Shown: piece by piece, positions 8,267 through 17,757 of the stretch
How positions within the stretch are numbered: position 1 is the first letter of the stretch
Layout of the letters: every line of letters starts with the position of its first letter
Assembly (NCBI RefSeq): GCF_018122735.1
Contig: NZ_JAGRRD010000001.1
Location: forward strand, 3,143,190-3,207,189
Origin: Azoarcus sp. L1K30
Lineage (GTDB): Bacteria > Pseudomonadota > Gammaproteobacteria > Burkholderiales > Rhodocyclaceae
Direction: 5' to 3'
Length of the DNA stretch: 64,000 bases
The notes under the pieces: generated by a model
Told to the model about the DNA's origin: nothing
Seen by the model: the letters and a program-made list of their open reading frames with translations, nothing else
Databases searched by the model: none
Made by a program: the position numbers and the translations under genes

Positions 8267-8899
8267 ATGCCCAAATCGATCCGCATTCTGCTTCTTGCCC
8301 TTGCCGCCAGCTGCACGGCTCATGCCCAGAACATGCCCAGCGTGGCGGGCTGCGATATCCGCCGCGGCACGCTGTGCACAAGCCTGAACCTGAATGGCGC
8401 CAGCCTCGAGGGCGTCAATCTGATGAATTCGCAGTTCACGCGCAGCACGCTGGTTGATGCCAGGCTGCAAAAGGCCAACCTGAGCGAAGCCAACTTCTCC
8501 AGTACCGACTTGCGCAATGCCGACCTGCGCGAAGCGGCCATGGTCAGGATCAATCTGCGCAGTGCCCGCCTCAATGGCGCCAATCTCTCAGGAGCCAACC
8601 TGAGCAATGCCGTCCTGCAAAATGCAGACCTGACCGGTGCAGACCTGAGCGACGCGATCCTCACCGGGGCTGACTTCACCAATGCCAGACTCAACGGCGC
8701 AAAAATGAACAAGGTCGATCTGCAACGCGCCAACCTGCGCGCCGCACATCTGAAGGGCGCCTCGCTGGTGGGCGCCAACCTTCAGGGTGCGAACTTCACC
8801 CGCGCGTCGCTGATCGATGTCGATCTCACCGGTGCAAAACTGGAAGGCGCAATATTCCTGAGTGCGCAGACCACGGGCTGCATCGGTTGTCCGGACTGA
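8267..8899 (+). CDS. secreted pentapeptide-repeat protein
   Basis: 210 residues. A signal peptide (PKSIRILLLALAASCTAHAQ) precedes about 30 tandem A(D/N)Lxx-type pentapeptides, such as ANLSGANLSNAVLQNADLTG, which should fold as a right-handed quadrilateral beta-helix. Two Cys lie just after the signal (GCDIRRGTLC) and a CIGC motif sits at the extreme C-terminus, so disulfides capping the helix are possible. The start is the ATG at 8267, because the frame upstream is open but lacks a signal peptide and overlaps the divergent gene. Most pentapeptide proteins are cytoplasmic, so an exported one is less usual. Ligand and function are unknown. Confidence 0.85.
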   Translation: MPKSIRILLLALAASCTAHAQNMPSVAGCDIRRGTLCTSLNLNGASLEGVNLMNSQFTRSTLVDARLQKANLSEANFSSTDLRNADLREAAMVRINLRSARLNGANLSGANLSNAVLQNADLTGADLSDAILTGADFTNARLNGAKMNKVDLQRANLRAAHLKGASLVGANLQGANFTRASLIDVDLTGAKLEGAIFLSAQTTGCIGCPD

Positions 8900-8935
8900 C
8901 ATCCGACGCCCGCCCCTGGAGGTTGTTGGCGATCG

Positions 8936-9661
8936 TCAGCGGAGTGCGAACTCGAAGGTACTGACGACGCGAAGGCGCTTGCCGATGGTCCCCGATGAGT
9001 CCATATCGCTGCCATCATCATCGAGTACGCGAATGACGCCCTGATTGGCATTCTTCAGTGCTCCCAGCGTGGCCCCTGCGTCGGCCGCAAATTTCTTCGC
9101 CTGCTCGCGCGCGTTGAGCGTGGCCTCCTCAAGCAGTCTCGGCTTGACGTCGTTGAAGCCGCGTAACTGAAAACGCGGACCGCTCACCCCTTCGTTGCTG
9201 CCGGCCAACTGAACACCAGCCTGTATCAACGGATCCACCTTGTTCGCTGCTGCGGCCACGAGATCGACCCGCGCCGATTTCACCACCACCTTGCCGACGC
9301 CGTTGAATCGCAGTGCAACATTGGTAGCTCCCCACTCGCGTGCCAGCAGATCCTGCACCTCGAGCGGGCGAACCTCGACTTCATCGTCATTGAAGCCCTG
9401 CGCACGCAGGAAGTCGAGCACCTTGTCACGATCGGCCGCTAGCGCCTGCTGCACCTGCCCGAACTCGTTACCGGCGCGGCGAAATGCCAGCGTCCATGAC
9501 GCGAAGTCGCTCTTTACATCGAGCTCCGCCAGCCCCTTGACGGTCACGGAACGGTCGGCACTGCGAAAAGCCTCCAGCCCCTTTCCGATCGACCAACCAG
9601 CAAGAACCAGCGCGCCCGAGAGCATCAACGCCGGAATGAAGCCGATGCGTCCGTCTGCCAT
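8936..9661 (-). CDS. SIMPL domain-containing (DUF541) envelope protein
   Basis: 241 residues. One N-terminal hydrophobic segment (IGFIPALMLSGALVLAGWSIG) is probably an uncleaved anchor or signal, followed by a SIMPL/DUF541 domain: SVTVKGLAELDVKSDFASW, the FNDDEVEVRPLEVQD strand and helix region, and GPRFQLRGFND, ending LRVVSTFEFAL. Family members are periplasmic or surface-linked proteins of uncertain function. It lies 12 nt downstream of lipA on the same strand and may be cotranscribed as the distal gene of the block. Confidence 0.85.
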   Translation of the reverse strand: MADGRIGFIPALMLSGALVLAGWSIGKGLEAFRSADRSVTVKGLAELDVKSDFASWTLAFRRAGNEFGQVQQALAADRDKVLDFLRAQGFNDDEVEVRPLEVQDLLAREWGATNVALRFNGVGKVVVKSARVDLVAAAANKVDPLIQAGVQLAGSNEGVSGPRFQLRGFNDVKPRLLEEATLNAREQAKKFAADAGATLGALKNANQGVIRVLDDDGSDMDSSGTIGKRLRVVSTFEFALR

Positions 9662-9673
9662 GCCGACGGCCGC

Positions 9674-10621
9674 TCAGGCGACGCCCGCACCATGCGCCTG
9701 CTGATCCGCCCAGTAACTCGAGCGCACCATCGGGCCGCAGGCCGCGTTCTTGAAGCCCATCTTAAGCGCTTCGGTCTCGAACATCTTGAAGGTGTCGGGG
9801 TGTACATAGCGCAGCACCGGCAGATGGCCACCCGATGGCTGCAGGTACTGGCCGATGGTGAGCATGTCGACATCGTGCGCGCGCAGATCGCGCAGGACCT
9901 CGAGGATCTCATCGTCGGTCTCGCCCAGCCCCACCATCAAGCCGGACTTGGTCAGCACTTCGGGGTGACGCGCCTTGAACTGCTTGAGCAGTTCGAGCGA
10001 ATAGGTGTAGTCGGAACCCGGCCGTGCCTGCTTGTAGAGGCGCGGTACGGTTTCAAGGTTGTGGTTCATGACGTCGGGCGGCGCCTGATCGAAAATGTCG
10101 AGCGCGATGTCCATCCGCCCGCGGAAATCGGGCACCAGCACCTCGATGGTGGTCTTGGGCGAGGCGCCGCGTGTCTCGCGAATGCACTCGACGAAGTGCT
10201 GCGCACCACCATCGCGCAGATCGTCGCGGTCGACCGAGGTAATCACCACATAGTTGAGGCGCATCGCAGCGATCGTCTTGGCCAGATCGACCGGCTCGTT
10301 GGCGTTGAGCGGGTCGGGGCGGCCGTGGCCGACGTCGCAGAACGGACAGCGGCGGGTGCAGATGTCGCCCATGATCATGAAGGTGGCCGTGCCCTTGCCG
10401 AAACACTCGTGGATGTTGGGGCAGGACGCCTCTTCGCACACGGTATGCAGCTTGTGCTCGCGCAGCGTGTCCTTGATCTCGTTGAAGCGCTCGGCCTCGG
10501 CACCTGCGCCGAGCTTGATGCGAATCCACTCGGGCTTCTTCAGGCGCTCGGCGGGCACGATCTTGATCGGAATACGGGCGGTCTTGTCTGCGCCACGCTG
10601 TTTGCGAACGGGGGTTTCCAT
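9674..10621 (-). CDS. lipA: lipoyl synthase (radical SAM)
   Basis: 315 residues. The auxiliary 4Fe-4S cluster motif [12 protein letters not shown] and the radical-SAM motif CTRRCPFC (CxxxCxxC) are both present, as is the C-terminal RSSYWADQ, whose serine ligates the auxiliary cluster in the family. The enzyme inserts two sulfur atoms into protein-bound octanoyl groups to give lipoyl cofactors for 2-oxoacid dehydrogenases and GcvH. It follows lipB by about 50 bp, the usual lipB-lipA pairing. Confidence 0.97.
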   Translation of the reverse strand: METPVRKQRGADKTARIPIKIVPAERLKKPEWIRIKLGAGAEAERFNEIKDTLREHKLHTVCEEASCPNIHECFGKGTATFMIMGDICTRRCPFCDVGHGRPDPLNANEPVDLAKTIAAMRLNYVVITSVDRDDLRDGGAQHFVECIRETRGASPKTTIEVLVPDFRGRMDIALDIFDQAPPDVMNHNLETVPRLYKQARPGSDYTYSLELLKQFKARHPEVLTKSGLMVGLGETDDEILEVLRDLRAHDVDMLTIGQYLQPSGGHLPVLRYVHPDTFKMFETEALKMGFKNAACGPMVRSSYWADQQAHGAGVA

Positions 10622-10670
10622 GGTCTCTGTCTCTATTGTTGGAGTCGGTTTGATGTCGCCATTGTGCCCT

Positions 10671-11321
10671 TCAGGGCGCCGTGCTCATAGTGGGAACAGC
10701 CGCGGGCGGACGCTCGCCCGACGACAGCAGGCGCTGCAGGTTCTGCAGCACGCGCTCGCCGGCCCCGGCGACCGTTTCCGCCACGCCGAAGTCGCGCAAC
10801 TGCACGGTCTTGAGGCCTTCATATCCGCAGGGATTGATCCAGCTGAAGGGGGTCAGGTCCATGTCCACATTCAGGCTGAGACCGTGATAGCTGCAGCCAT
10901 TGCGTACCCGCAGGCCGAGCGCGGCAACCTTTGCGCCGTCGATATACACACCCGGCGCACCCTCCTTGCGCACACCATCGAGGCCATAGTCGGCAAGGGT
11001 GTCGATGAGCGCCTGCTCCATCAGTGACACCAGTTCGCGGACCTTGAGCCGGCGCCGGTGCAGGTCGAGCAGCAGATAGACGACGAGCTGCCCGGGGCCG
11101 TGGTACGTGATCTGACCACCGCGGTCGATCCTGACCAGCGGAATGCCTGCATCGTTGCGCAGCAGGTGCTCGGGCCGGCCGGCCTGGCCGAGGGTGTAGA
11201 CCGGCGGATGTTCGAGCAGCCAGATCTCGTCGGCCGTGTCGGCGTTGCGCTCGGCGGTAAACACCCGCATGGCCTCGAGCGCGGGCTCGTAGTCCACGCA
11301 CCCGAGGTGCTTGATGATCAC
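10671..11321 (-). CDS. lipB: octanoyl-[ACP]:protein N-octanoyltransferase (lipoyl/octanoyl transferase)
   Basis: 216 residues. Family hallmarks are [38 protein letters not shown], the acyl-enzyme region with [30 protein letters not shown] (conserved Lys and Cys) and [14 protein letters not shown]. It transfers octanoate from ACP to apo-proteins, supplying the LipA substrate. The GTG start overlaps the ybeD stop (GTGA), which indicates translational coupling. Confidence 0.96.
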   Translation of the reverse strand: MIIKHLGCVDYEPALEAMRVFTAERNADTADEIWLLEHPPVYTLGQAGRPEHLLRNDAGIPLVRIDRGGQITYHGPGQLVVYLLLDLHRRRLKVRELVSLMEQALIDTLADYGLDGVRKEGAPGVYIDGAKVAALGLRVRNGCSYHGLSLNVDMDLTPFSWINPCGYEGLKTVQLRDFGVAETVAGAGERVLQNLQRLLSSGERPPAAVPTMSTAP

Positions 11322-11602
11322 AGCACCACCTTCACCATCGGATGCGAGGTGAGTTCGCGGTACATCGCGTCGACCTGCAGTTGCGACACGGCGCGGAAGG
11401 TGCAGGTGATAGCAAGATAATTGCCCTTGCTCGAAGGCCGCATCTCGACCGTCGCCGCGTCGAAGTCGGGCGCGTGGGTCAACACCACGTCGAGCACGGC
11501 CTGCGCGAAGCCATCGACCCGCGCCCCCATGATCTTGATCGGAAAATCGCAGGGAAACTCGAGCAGGGTCTGCCTGGCCTCGGGATTGTTCTGTTCACTC
11601 AC
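11318..11602 (-). CDS. ybeD: YbeD/DUF493 family protein
   Basis: 94 residues with the DUF493 pattern [27 protein letters not shown], and [18 protein letters not shown] at the C-terminus. It is a small alpha/beta protein with an ACT-like fold and unknown molecular role, encoded between dacA and lipB in E. coli as well. The GTG start overlaps the dat stop by 8 nt, and its stop overlaps the lipB start. Confidence 0.92.
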   Translation of the reverse strand: MSEQNNPEARQTLLEFPCDFPIKIMGARVDGFAQAVLDVVLTHAPDFDAATVEMRPSSKGNYLAITCTFRAVSQLQVDAMYRELTSHPMVKVVL

Positions 11603-12452
11603 TTCGCATCACCGTATTCTTGAAATCCTGATACCACGCGTGCATCTGCCGCCCCACCGGGCCTGGGCGGCCCGTCCCTACCGGTTTGTCGTCCAGACGG
11701 GTGATCGGCAGCACCTCCTTGGTTGAAGAACTCATCCACAACTCGTCGGCGTGGCGCACTTCGTCCTCAAGGATCTCGCGCACTTCGTGCTTCAGCCCAT
11801 GCTTCACCGCCAACTCGAGAACAACGTCGTAAGTGATGCCGGGCAACATCAGGTGGCTCTTGGGCGGCGCCAGCATCACCCCGTCGCGAACCACGAAGAT
11901 ATTCGACGCCGAACCCTCGGTGAGGAAACCGTCGCGGAACAGGATGGTTTCGACACAGTCCTGATCCACCGCGTGCTGGCGCAACAGGCAATTCGCCAGC
12001 ATCGACACGGTCTTGAGGTCGCAGCGCAACCAGCGGAAATCGGCGGCGCTGACACCCGCCACCCCCTCTTCGCGCTGGTGCGCAGGCGGGGTGACGAGCG
12101 CTTCGCTCATCAGGAACACCGTGGGGCGGATGACCTTGGGAAAGGCATGGTTGCGCTTGTCGTCTACACCGCGCGACACCTGCAGGTACACCGACTGATC
12201 CTGCCACGGGTTGCGATCGATCACCTCGCCAATGATCTCCCGCCATTCATCGGGCCGGTGCGGATCGGGCAGTCGTATGGAGGCCAACGTCCGTCCCAGC
12301 CGGGCAATGTGCTCATCAAGGCGGAATGGTCGCCGCGAATAGACAGGAATCACTTCGTAAGCACCATCGCCGAACAGGAAGCCGCGATCCATCGGCGACA
12401 CCCGCGCTTCGTCCAGTGGCAGATAGCGTCCGTTGAGATAACACAGGCTCAC
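11595..12452 (-). CDS. dat: D-amino-acid (D-alanine) aminotransferase, PLP fold type IV
   Basis: 285 residues from the GTG at 12452, which has a strong GGGGAGG Shine-Dalgarno sequence; the open frame upstream overlaps dacA. Class IV features are the N-terminal YLNGRYLPLDEARVSPMDRGFLFGDGAYE, the PLP lysine in LKTVSML, and FLTEGSASNIFVV before the C-terminal SSSTKEVLPITRLD. It interconverts D-Ala and D-Glu with their 2-oxoacids, feeding or draining peptidoglycan D-amino acids. It starts 22 nt after dacA, where E. coli has ybeD directly after dacA. Branched-chain aminotransferase is less likely given the length and motifs. Confidence 0.88.
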   Translation of the reverse strand: MSLCYLNGRYLPLDEARVSPMDRGFLFGDGAYEVIPVYSRRPFRLDEHIARLGRTLASIRLPDPHRPDEWREIIGEVIDRNPWQDQSVYLQVSRGVDDKRNHAFPKVIRPTVFLMSEALVTPPAHQREEGVAGVSAADFRWLRCDLKTVSMLANCLLRQHAVDQDCVETILFRDGFLTEGSASNIFVVRDGVMLAPPKSHLMLPGITYDVVLELAVKHGLKHEVREILEDEVRHADELWMSSSTKEVLPITRLDDKPVGTGRPGPVGRQMHAWYQDFKNTVMRSE

Positions 12453-12474
12453 GGCGTCCTCCCCGATTTTCTGG

Positions 12475-13602
12475 TCAGAGACTCTTGATCCACAACACCA
12501 GTGCGTCCCAGAAGCGGCCGAAGAAGCCCGCCACCGGCACGTCCTGCAAGGCCACGACAGGGTACTCGCCGAGCGCCTTGCCATCGATGCTCAGCTTGAG
12601 CGTGCCGATCTGCTGACCCTTCTGCAGCGGGGCCAGCACCGGCTGCAGGCTTTCGAGCTTGGCCTCGATCTTGTCGGCCTGGCCCTTGGGCAGCGACAGC
12701 ACGAAATCGCTGGTGAAACCGGCAGCCACTTCGTTCTCCTGCCCCTTCCACACGCGGAACTGCGACAGCGCCTGATCGGCGGAATACAGCTTGACCGTGT
12801 CAAAGAACTGGAAGCCGAAATTGAGCAGCTTGAGCGATTCCTGTGCCCTCACGCTGTCGGACGCTGTGCCCAGCACCACCGAAATCAGGCGACGCGGACC
12901 GCGTAGCGCGGTGGACACCAAGCAGTAGCCCGCCGCACTGGTGTGGCCGGTCTTCATGCCATCCACGGTGCCGTCGAGCCACAGCAGGCGGTTGCGATTG
13001 GGCTGCGTGATGTTGTTGTAGGTGTACTCCTTCATGGAGTAGAGCGGAAAGTACTCCGGAAATTCACGGATGATCGCCGAGGCCAGCAGCGCGAGATCGT
13101 TTGCCGTCGTGTACAAGGCCGGATCGGGCAGACCGGTGGAGTTGGTGAAATGGGTGTTCGTCATGCCGAGGCGCTTGGCCTCGCGATTCATCATCGCGGC
13201 AAACGCCTCTTCGCTGCCAGCTATGAGCTCGGACAGCGCCATGCATGCATCGTTGCCCGACTGTACGATCACGCCACGGATCAGCTCCTGCACCGTCACC
13301 GGCTTGTTCGGCTCGATGAACATGCGCGATCCTTCCTGCCGCCATGCAGCCTCCGATACCGGCACAGGCTGATCGAGCGCAATGGTGCCGGCCTTGAGCG
13401 CGGTGAAGGTGAGGTAGGCCGTCATCAGCTTGGTCAGCGATGCCGGCTCGATACGCATGTCGGGATCCTTGCTGGCAAGCACCTGGCCGGTGCCGTGATC
13501 CACCAGCACCCAGGCGTTGGCGGCAAGCGCCGGCGCGGGAATGGTCTGGGCAGTTGCCGTCAGTGAGAGAAGCGAAAACAGGAAGGCAAGGAAAAAACGC
13601 AT
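12475..13602 (-). CDS. dacA: D-alanyl-D-alanine carboxypeptidase (PBP5/6 family)
   Basis: 375 residues from the ATG at 13602, which gives a clean signal peptide (MRFFLAFLFSLLSLTATAQ). The active-site triad of a low-molecular-mass PBP is complete: SLTK (SxxK), SGND (SxN) and KTGHT (KTG). A PBP5-type C-terminal beta domain ends in a short amphipathic segment (VAGFFGRFWDALVLWIKSL), as in membrane-associated PBP5/6. It trims the terminal D-Ala from pentapeptide stems. Its place after rlpA matches E. coli dacA. Confidence 0.93.
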   Translation of the reverse strand: MRFFLAFLFSLLSLTATAQTIPAPALAANAWVLVDHGTGQVLASKDPDMRIEPASLTKLMTAYLTFTALKAGTIALDQPVPVSEAAWRQEGSRMFIEPNKPVTVQELIRGVIVQSGNDACMALSELIAGSEEAFAAMMNREAKRLGMTNTHFTNSTGLPDPALYTTANDLALLASAIIREFPEYFPLYSMKEYTYNNITQPNRNRLLWLDGTVDGMKTGHTSAAGYCLVSTALRGPRRLISVVLGTASDSVRAQESLKLLNFGFQFFDTVKLYSADQALSQFRVWKGQENEVAAGFTSDFVLSLPKGQADKIEAKLESLQPVLAPLQKGQQIGTLKLSIDGKALGEYPVVALQDVPVAGFFGRFWDALVLWIKSL

Positions 13603-13710
13603 TGAGATAACCAGGAAATTGGAAGGAGAAAAGGCGGGCGAGGTGAAATTATAGGACGCCACCGCATGGCTGACCGCAACCGACAGTTTTTGTTTCAAGC
13701 CGATGCGAAA

Positions 13711-14718
13711 TCAGCGCAACACGACAAAGGGTTTCACTTTCATCGTCGAGGCAATCCGGTCTGCCACCCGGCGCGCCTCGTCGACCGAGGCGTAGGGACC
13801 TGCATGCAGGCGAACACGATCGCCGTCGGCCAACAATTCCAGTCGTTCGGCGAACGCGCTCATTTCGCGCTCGATCGCGGCACGAAACCCTTCAGCGTTG
13901 TCCACCGACGAGAATGCGCCCAGCTGCAGGAACACGCCGCTCGTTGCCGCCGCCAGCGGTGTCAGGGGCTGCGTCTGGCGCACGACAGCCACGTCAGCCG
14001 CTGGATTCACTGCTGACGGTATCGACTTGCGCACGACGGGCGCGGCCGGTCCATCGCCACGCTTGGCCATGGAAGACGAATCGAATGCGCCAGGCAGGAT
14101 CTGCTCGATCTCGACCTCCGCACTGCCACGGTTGATGTAGCCGAGCTTGAACGCCGCGGTATAGGACAAGTCCATCACCCGGTCGTCGTGAAAGGGCCCG
14201 CGGTCATTGATGCGCACGACGACCGACTGCCGGGTGGCCACGTTCGTGACGCGCGCATAGCTTGGAATCGGCAGCGTCGGATGTGCCGCAGTCATCGCGT
14301 ACATGTCGTATGGCTCGCCGCTCGAGGTCGGCTGGCCGTGAAAGCGCCGCCCGTACCAGCTGGCCAGACCACGCTCCCGATACGGCGCAAGCTCGGTCGC
14401 CGGTACGTATTCCTTGCCGAACACCGAGTACGGCCGATTGGCAAACCGGTGCAGCGGCTCGAGCCGCGGCACGGCGTCGGGCACCAGCGCCAGATTGTCG
14501 GGCGGGACGTCGTCGGGTCCGTCATCCTTGTAATAGGCACCGCCACGACGCGTCGACTTTGCCGCCGACGATGCCGCCTGACCCGTCGTCGGCGACTGCG
14601 CGCCGGTCGCGTCCGGACGCACTGATGACTGCCCGCAGGCAGACAGCAATGCGCTTGCCGCAATCAGCGCCGCTACGCGCACGATACCCGTTTCGAATGT
14701 GATCGGCCGGAGATTCAA
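13711..14718 (-). CDS. rlpA: RlpA septal ring lytic transglycosylase-type lipoprotein with SPOR domain
   Basis: About 335 residues. A lipoprotein signal ends in LLSAC, followed by a low-complexity linker, a double-psi beta-barrel (GLASWYGRRFHGQPTSSGE, TNVATRQSVVVRINDRGPF, DLSYTAAFKLG) and a C-terminal SPOR domain (VFLQLGAFSSVDNAEGF to VKPFVVLR) that binds denuded glycan at the septum. There is no ATG at the start. A TTG at 14718 overlaps the rodA stop (TTGA) and is preferred for coupling; a GTG at 14682 gives a shorter but adequate signal peptide. The order mrdA-mrdB-rlpA-dacA is the same as in E. coli. Confidence 0.9.
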   Translation of the reverse strand: MNLRPITFETGIVRVAALIAASALLSACGQSSVRPDATGAQSPTTGQAASSAAKSTRRGGAYYKDDGPDDVPPDNLALVPDAVPRLEPLHRFANRPYSVFGKEYVPATELAPYRERGLASWYGRRFHGQPTSSGEPYDMYAMTAAHPTLPIPSYARVTNVATRQSVVVRINDRGPFHDDRVMDLSYTAAFKLGYINRGSAEVEIEQILPGAFDSSSMAKRGDGPAAPVVRKSIPSAVNPAADVAVVRQTQPLTPLAAATSGVFLQLGAFSSVDNAEGFRAAIEREMSAFAERLELLADGDRVRLHAGPYASVDEARRVADRIASTMKVKPFVVLR

Positions 14719-15857
14719 TTCTTGTTCGCCAGTCTGCTGCGTTGCACGCTCATCAGGATACCGATACCGAGACACAAGGTCACCAGTGCCGTTCCCCCAT
14801 AGCTGATAAATGGCAAGGGTACGCCGACGACGGGCAGGATGCCGGATACCATGCCCATATTCACAAAGGCATAGGTGAAGAAGATCATGGTCACCGCCCC
14901 GGCAAGCAGTCGCGTGCCCAGTGTGGGCGCACGCGCGGCAATGGTGAAGCCGCGTGCGAACAGGGCCAGGTAGATGAGCAGCAGTACGAGCGCACCGATC
15001 AATCCGAACTCCTCTGCCAGCACCGCAAAAATGAAGTCGGTATGGCGCTCGGGGAGAAAGGACAAGTGCGTCTGGGTACCATCCATCCAGCCCTTGCCGG
15101 CAATGCCACCGGAGCCGATGGCGATGGTGGACTGGATGATGTGGAAACCCTTGCCCAGCGGATCCTGCGTCGGGTCGAGCAGTGTGCACACACGGTGCTT
15201 CTGGTAATCCCGCATGCCCACCCATTCGACGTCGGGCTGACACAGCGCATCGCCAAACGCCACGATCGAGCCAATGCCGACAATGCCGACCACCGCCACC
15301 GGCACGATCAGCTTCCACGACAGCCCGGCAAAGAAGATGACGTAGAAGCCCGCCGCCGCAACCAGCAGGCTGGTGCCCAGGTCGGGCTGCTTGACGATCA
15401 GCCCCACCGGTATCGCCAGCAGGATCCCTGCCATGACGAATTCGCGCCAGCCGATTCGCCCCTCGCGTTGCTGGAAGAACCATGCAAGCATCAAGGGCAT
15501 GGCGATTTTCATCAGTTCGGACGGCTGGATACGCGTCACGCCGATATCGAGCCAGCGTTGTGCGCCCTTCGACACCTCGCCGAACAGGGCCACACCAACC
15601 AGCAGGACAACCCCAAGCACATACAGCGGCAGCGCCAGCGACAACAGGCGCTGGCTCGGCAAGGACGCGGCACACCACATCACGCCGACGGCGACGGCCA
15701 TGTGCGTCAGCTGCGAATCGAGTCGTTCCGGCGACGCACTCGACATCAGGATGAAGGCGTAGCCGAACAGCAGTGCCAGTATCAGCAGCAGCGCGGGATC
15801 GATCGGGCGCACCAACGCCTGCAGCAGGCGCAGCGGATGAAACCTGTTCTCGCTCAA
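14715..15857 (-). CDS. mrdB: RodA, SEDS-family peptidoglycan polymerase of the elongasome
   Basis: 380 residues with about ten membrane segments. SEDS signatures include GAQRWLDIGVTRIQPSELMKIA and QPDLGTSLLVA in mid-protein, GIAGKGWMDGTQTHLSFLPERHTDFIFAVLAEEFG, and the C-terminal GVPLPFISYGGTALV. It is the glycosyltransferase that polymerises lipid II with PBP2 during elongation. Its ATG overlaps the mrdA stop (ATGA). Confidence 0.96.
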   Translation of the reverse strand: MSENRFHPLRLLQALVRPIDPALLLILALLFGYAFILMSSASPERLDSQLTHMAVAVGVMWCAASLPSQRLLSLALPLYVLGVVLLVGVALFGEVSKGAQRWLDIGVTRIQPSELMKIAMPLMLAWFFQQREGRIGWREFVMAGILLAIPVGLIVKQPDLGTSLLVAAAGFYVIFFAGLSWKLIVPVAVVGIVGIGSIVAFGDALCQPDVEWVGMRDYQKHRVCTLLDPTQDPLGKGFHIIQSTIAIGSGGIAGKGWMDGTQTHLSFLPERHTDFIFAVLAEEFGLIGALVLLLIYLALFARGFTIAARAPTLGTRLLAGAVTMIFFTYAFVNMGMVSGILPVVGVPLPFISYGGTALVTLCLGIGILMSVQRSRLANKN

Positions 15858-17746
15858 TCCGAACTCTCCACTGCGTCCGCATCCTCCGGCGCGGGCTGGT
15901 TGGGCCGCTTTCCGAGCAGGTGATAGTCAATCACCTGGCGCGCGATCGGCGCCGCCGACTGCGAGCCGAAACCGCCGTTCTCCACCAGCACCGCCAACGC
16001 GATTTTCGGATTGTCCGCGGGGGCATAGGCGATGAACCAGGAGTGGTCACGCAGGCGCTCCCGCACCTGGCCTTCGACGTACCTGCTACCCTTGAGCGAG
16101 TACACCTGCGCCGTACCGGTCTTGCCGCCGACCTCGTAAGGCGCGCCGGCAAACGCGCGGGCGCCGGTGCCCGACTTGTTGACCTCGACCATCGCGCGGC
16201 GCACGGCCGCCACATGCTCGGGCTTGAGCGCGATCTGCCGTACCGGCTCGGGCTCGATCATGCGTTTATTTCCCGTACGTGTGTCGACTACATAACGCAC
16301 CACATGCGGCCGGAACACCTTGCCATCATTGACCAGGGCAGCCACCGCGTTGGCCATCTGCAAGGGCGTGTAGGCGTTGTATCCCTGCCCGATCCCCACC
16401 GATATGGTTTCGCCACCGAACCAGCGCTGCTGTTCAGGCCGGCGAAAGCGCTTCTTCTTCCATGCCGGCGACGGCAGCACTCCTTCGGCTTCTCCGGGAA
16501 GATCCAGCCCGGTTCTGGCGCCGAGACCGAACTGCGCCATGAAATTGGCAATGCCATCGATGCCGAGATCGTTGGCGAGTTGGTAGTAGTAAGTGTTGCA
16601 CGACACCACGATCGACTTGTGCAGGTCCACGACGCCATGGCCTCCGACCTTGTCGTCCATGAAGCGGTGGCCAGCGAAATTGAAATACCCCGGATCAGCG
16701 ATCGTCTGCGCTGCCGTGCGCTTGCCCGTCGTGAGACCGGCAAGCCCCATGAAGGGCTTGAAGGTGGAGCCCGGCGGATAAGCGCTGTAGATCGCGCGGT
16801 TGAGCAGCGGGTGATCCGGCGAGTCGTTGAGCTCCTTCCAGTCCTGGGTGGAGATGCCGTCGACGAAGAGATTGGGATCGAAGGTCGGCGTCGACACCAG
16901 TGCCAGCACCCCACCAGTGGTCGGCTCGATCGCCACCAGGGCGCCGCGACGGTTACCGAACGCGGTTTCGGCGATCTTCTGCAGTTCCATGTCGAGCGTC
17001 AGCTCCAGATCACTCCCGGTGACCGCCGGCGTGCTCGACAGCCGGCGCACCGCCCGACCGCCAGCATTGACCTCGACCTGCTCGAACCCGGTCTTGCCAT
17101 GCAGTTCGGTTTCGTAGGAGAGTTCGAGCCCGCTCTTGCCGATATAGTCCGAACCACGATAGTTGGCCGCGTCTTCGCCCTCGTCGATGCGCTCGAGGTC
17201 GCGCTGGTTGATGCGCCCGATATAGCCCACCACATGCGATGCGCTGGCACCCAGCGGATAGTCCCGGAACAGCCGGGCCTGCACATCGACTCCCGGAAAG
17301 CGGTAACGCTGGGCGATGAAGCGGGCCACCTCTTCGTCACTCAGCCGATTGCGGATCGGAACACTCTCGAAGCTGCGACTCTCCTCGAGCAACTTGCGAA
17401 AACGACGGCGGTCACGGGCGTCGATGGTGAGCACTTCGCTCAGGGCGTCGATCGTCTGTTCGAGGCCATTGGTGCGTGCCGGCGTGATCTCCAGCGTGTA
17501 CGCCGCATAGTTGCGCGCCAACACCACACCGTTGCGATCGACGATCATGCCGCGATTGGGCACGATCGGCAGGAGCGCGATCCGGTTGTCCTCGGCCCGC
17601 GTGTGGTAGTACTCGAACTGCCGCACCTGCAGATAATAGAAGCGCGCCGCCAGCAGCATGAAGCACACCAGCGCAAACGCGCCGCCGGCCACTACGCGGT
17701 GACGGAAACGGGACGTCTCCTGCTCGGGCGCATGAAAGGCAATCAT
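15854..17746 (-). CDS. mrdA: penicillin-binding protein 2 (elongation transpeptidase)
   Basis: 630 residues, class B PBP. A single TM near residues 20-40 (VVAGGAFALVCFMLLAARFYYL) is followed by the pedestal with RNRLSDEEVARF. The transpeptidase domain has the SxxK motif GSTFKPF, the SxN motif SCNTYY and KTGTAQV. It crosslinks nascent glycan made by RodA. It starts 11 nt after mreD and overlaps mrdB by 4 nt, inside the mreBCD-mrdAB elongation operon. Confidence 0.97.
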   Translation of the reverse strand: MIAFHAPEQETSRFRHRVVAGGAFALVCFMLLAARFYYLQVRQFEYYHTRAEDNRIALLPIVPNRGMIVDRNGVVLARNYAAYTLEITPARTNGLEQTIDALSEVLTIDARDRRRFRKLLEESRSFESVPIRNRLSDEEVARFIAQRYRFPGVDVQARLFRDYPLGASASHVVGYIGRINQRDLERIDEGEDAANYRGSDYIGKSGLELSYETELHGKTGFEQVEVNAGGRAVRRLSSTPAVTGSDLELTLDMELQKIAETAFGNRRGALVAIEPTTGGVLALVSTPTFDPNLFVDGISTQDWKELNDSPDHPLLNRAIYSAYPPGSTFKPFMGLAGLTTGKRTAAQTIADPGYFNFAGHRFMDDKVGGHGVVDLHKSIVVSCNTYYYQLANDLGIDGIANFMAQFGLGARTGLDLPGEAEGVLPSPAWKKKRFRRPEQQRWFGGETISVGIGQGYNAYTPLQMANAVAALVNDGKVFRPHVVRYVVDTRTGNKRMIEPEPVRQIALKPEHVAAVRRAMVEVNKSGTGARAFAGAPYEVGGKTGTAQVYSLKGSRYVEGQVRERLRDHSWFIAYAPADNPKIALAVLVENGGFGSQSAAPIARQVIDYHLLGKRPNQPAPEDADAVESSD

Positions 17747-17757
17747 GTCGCCGGACG

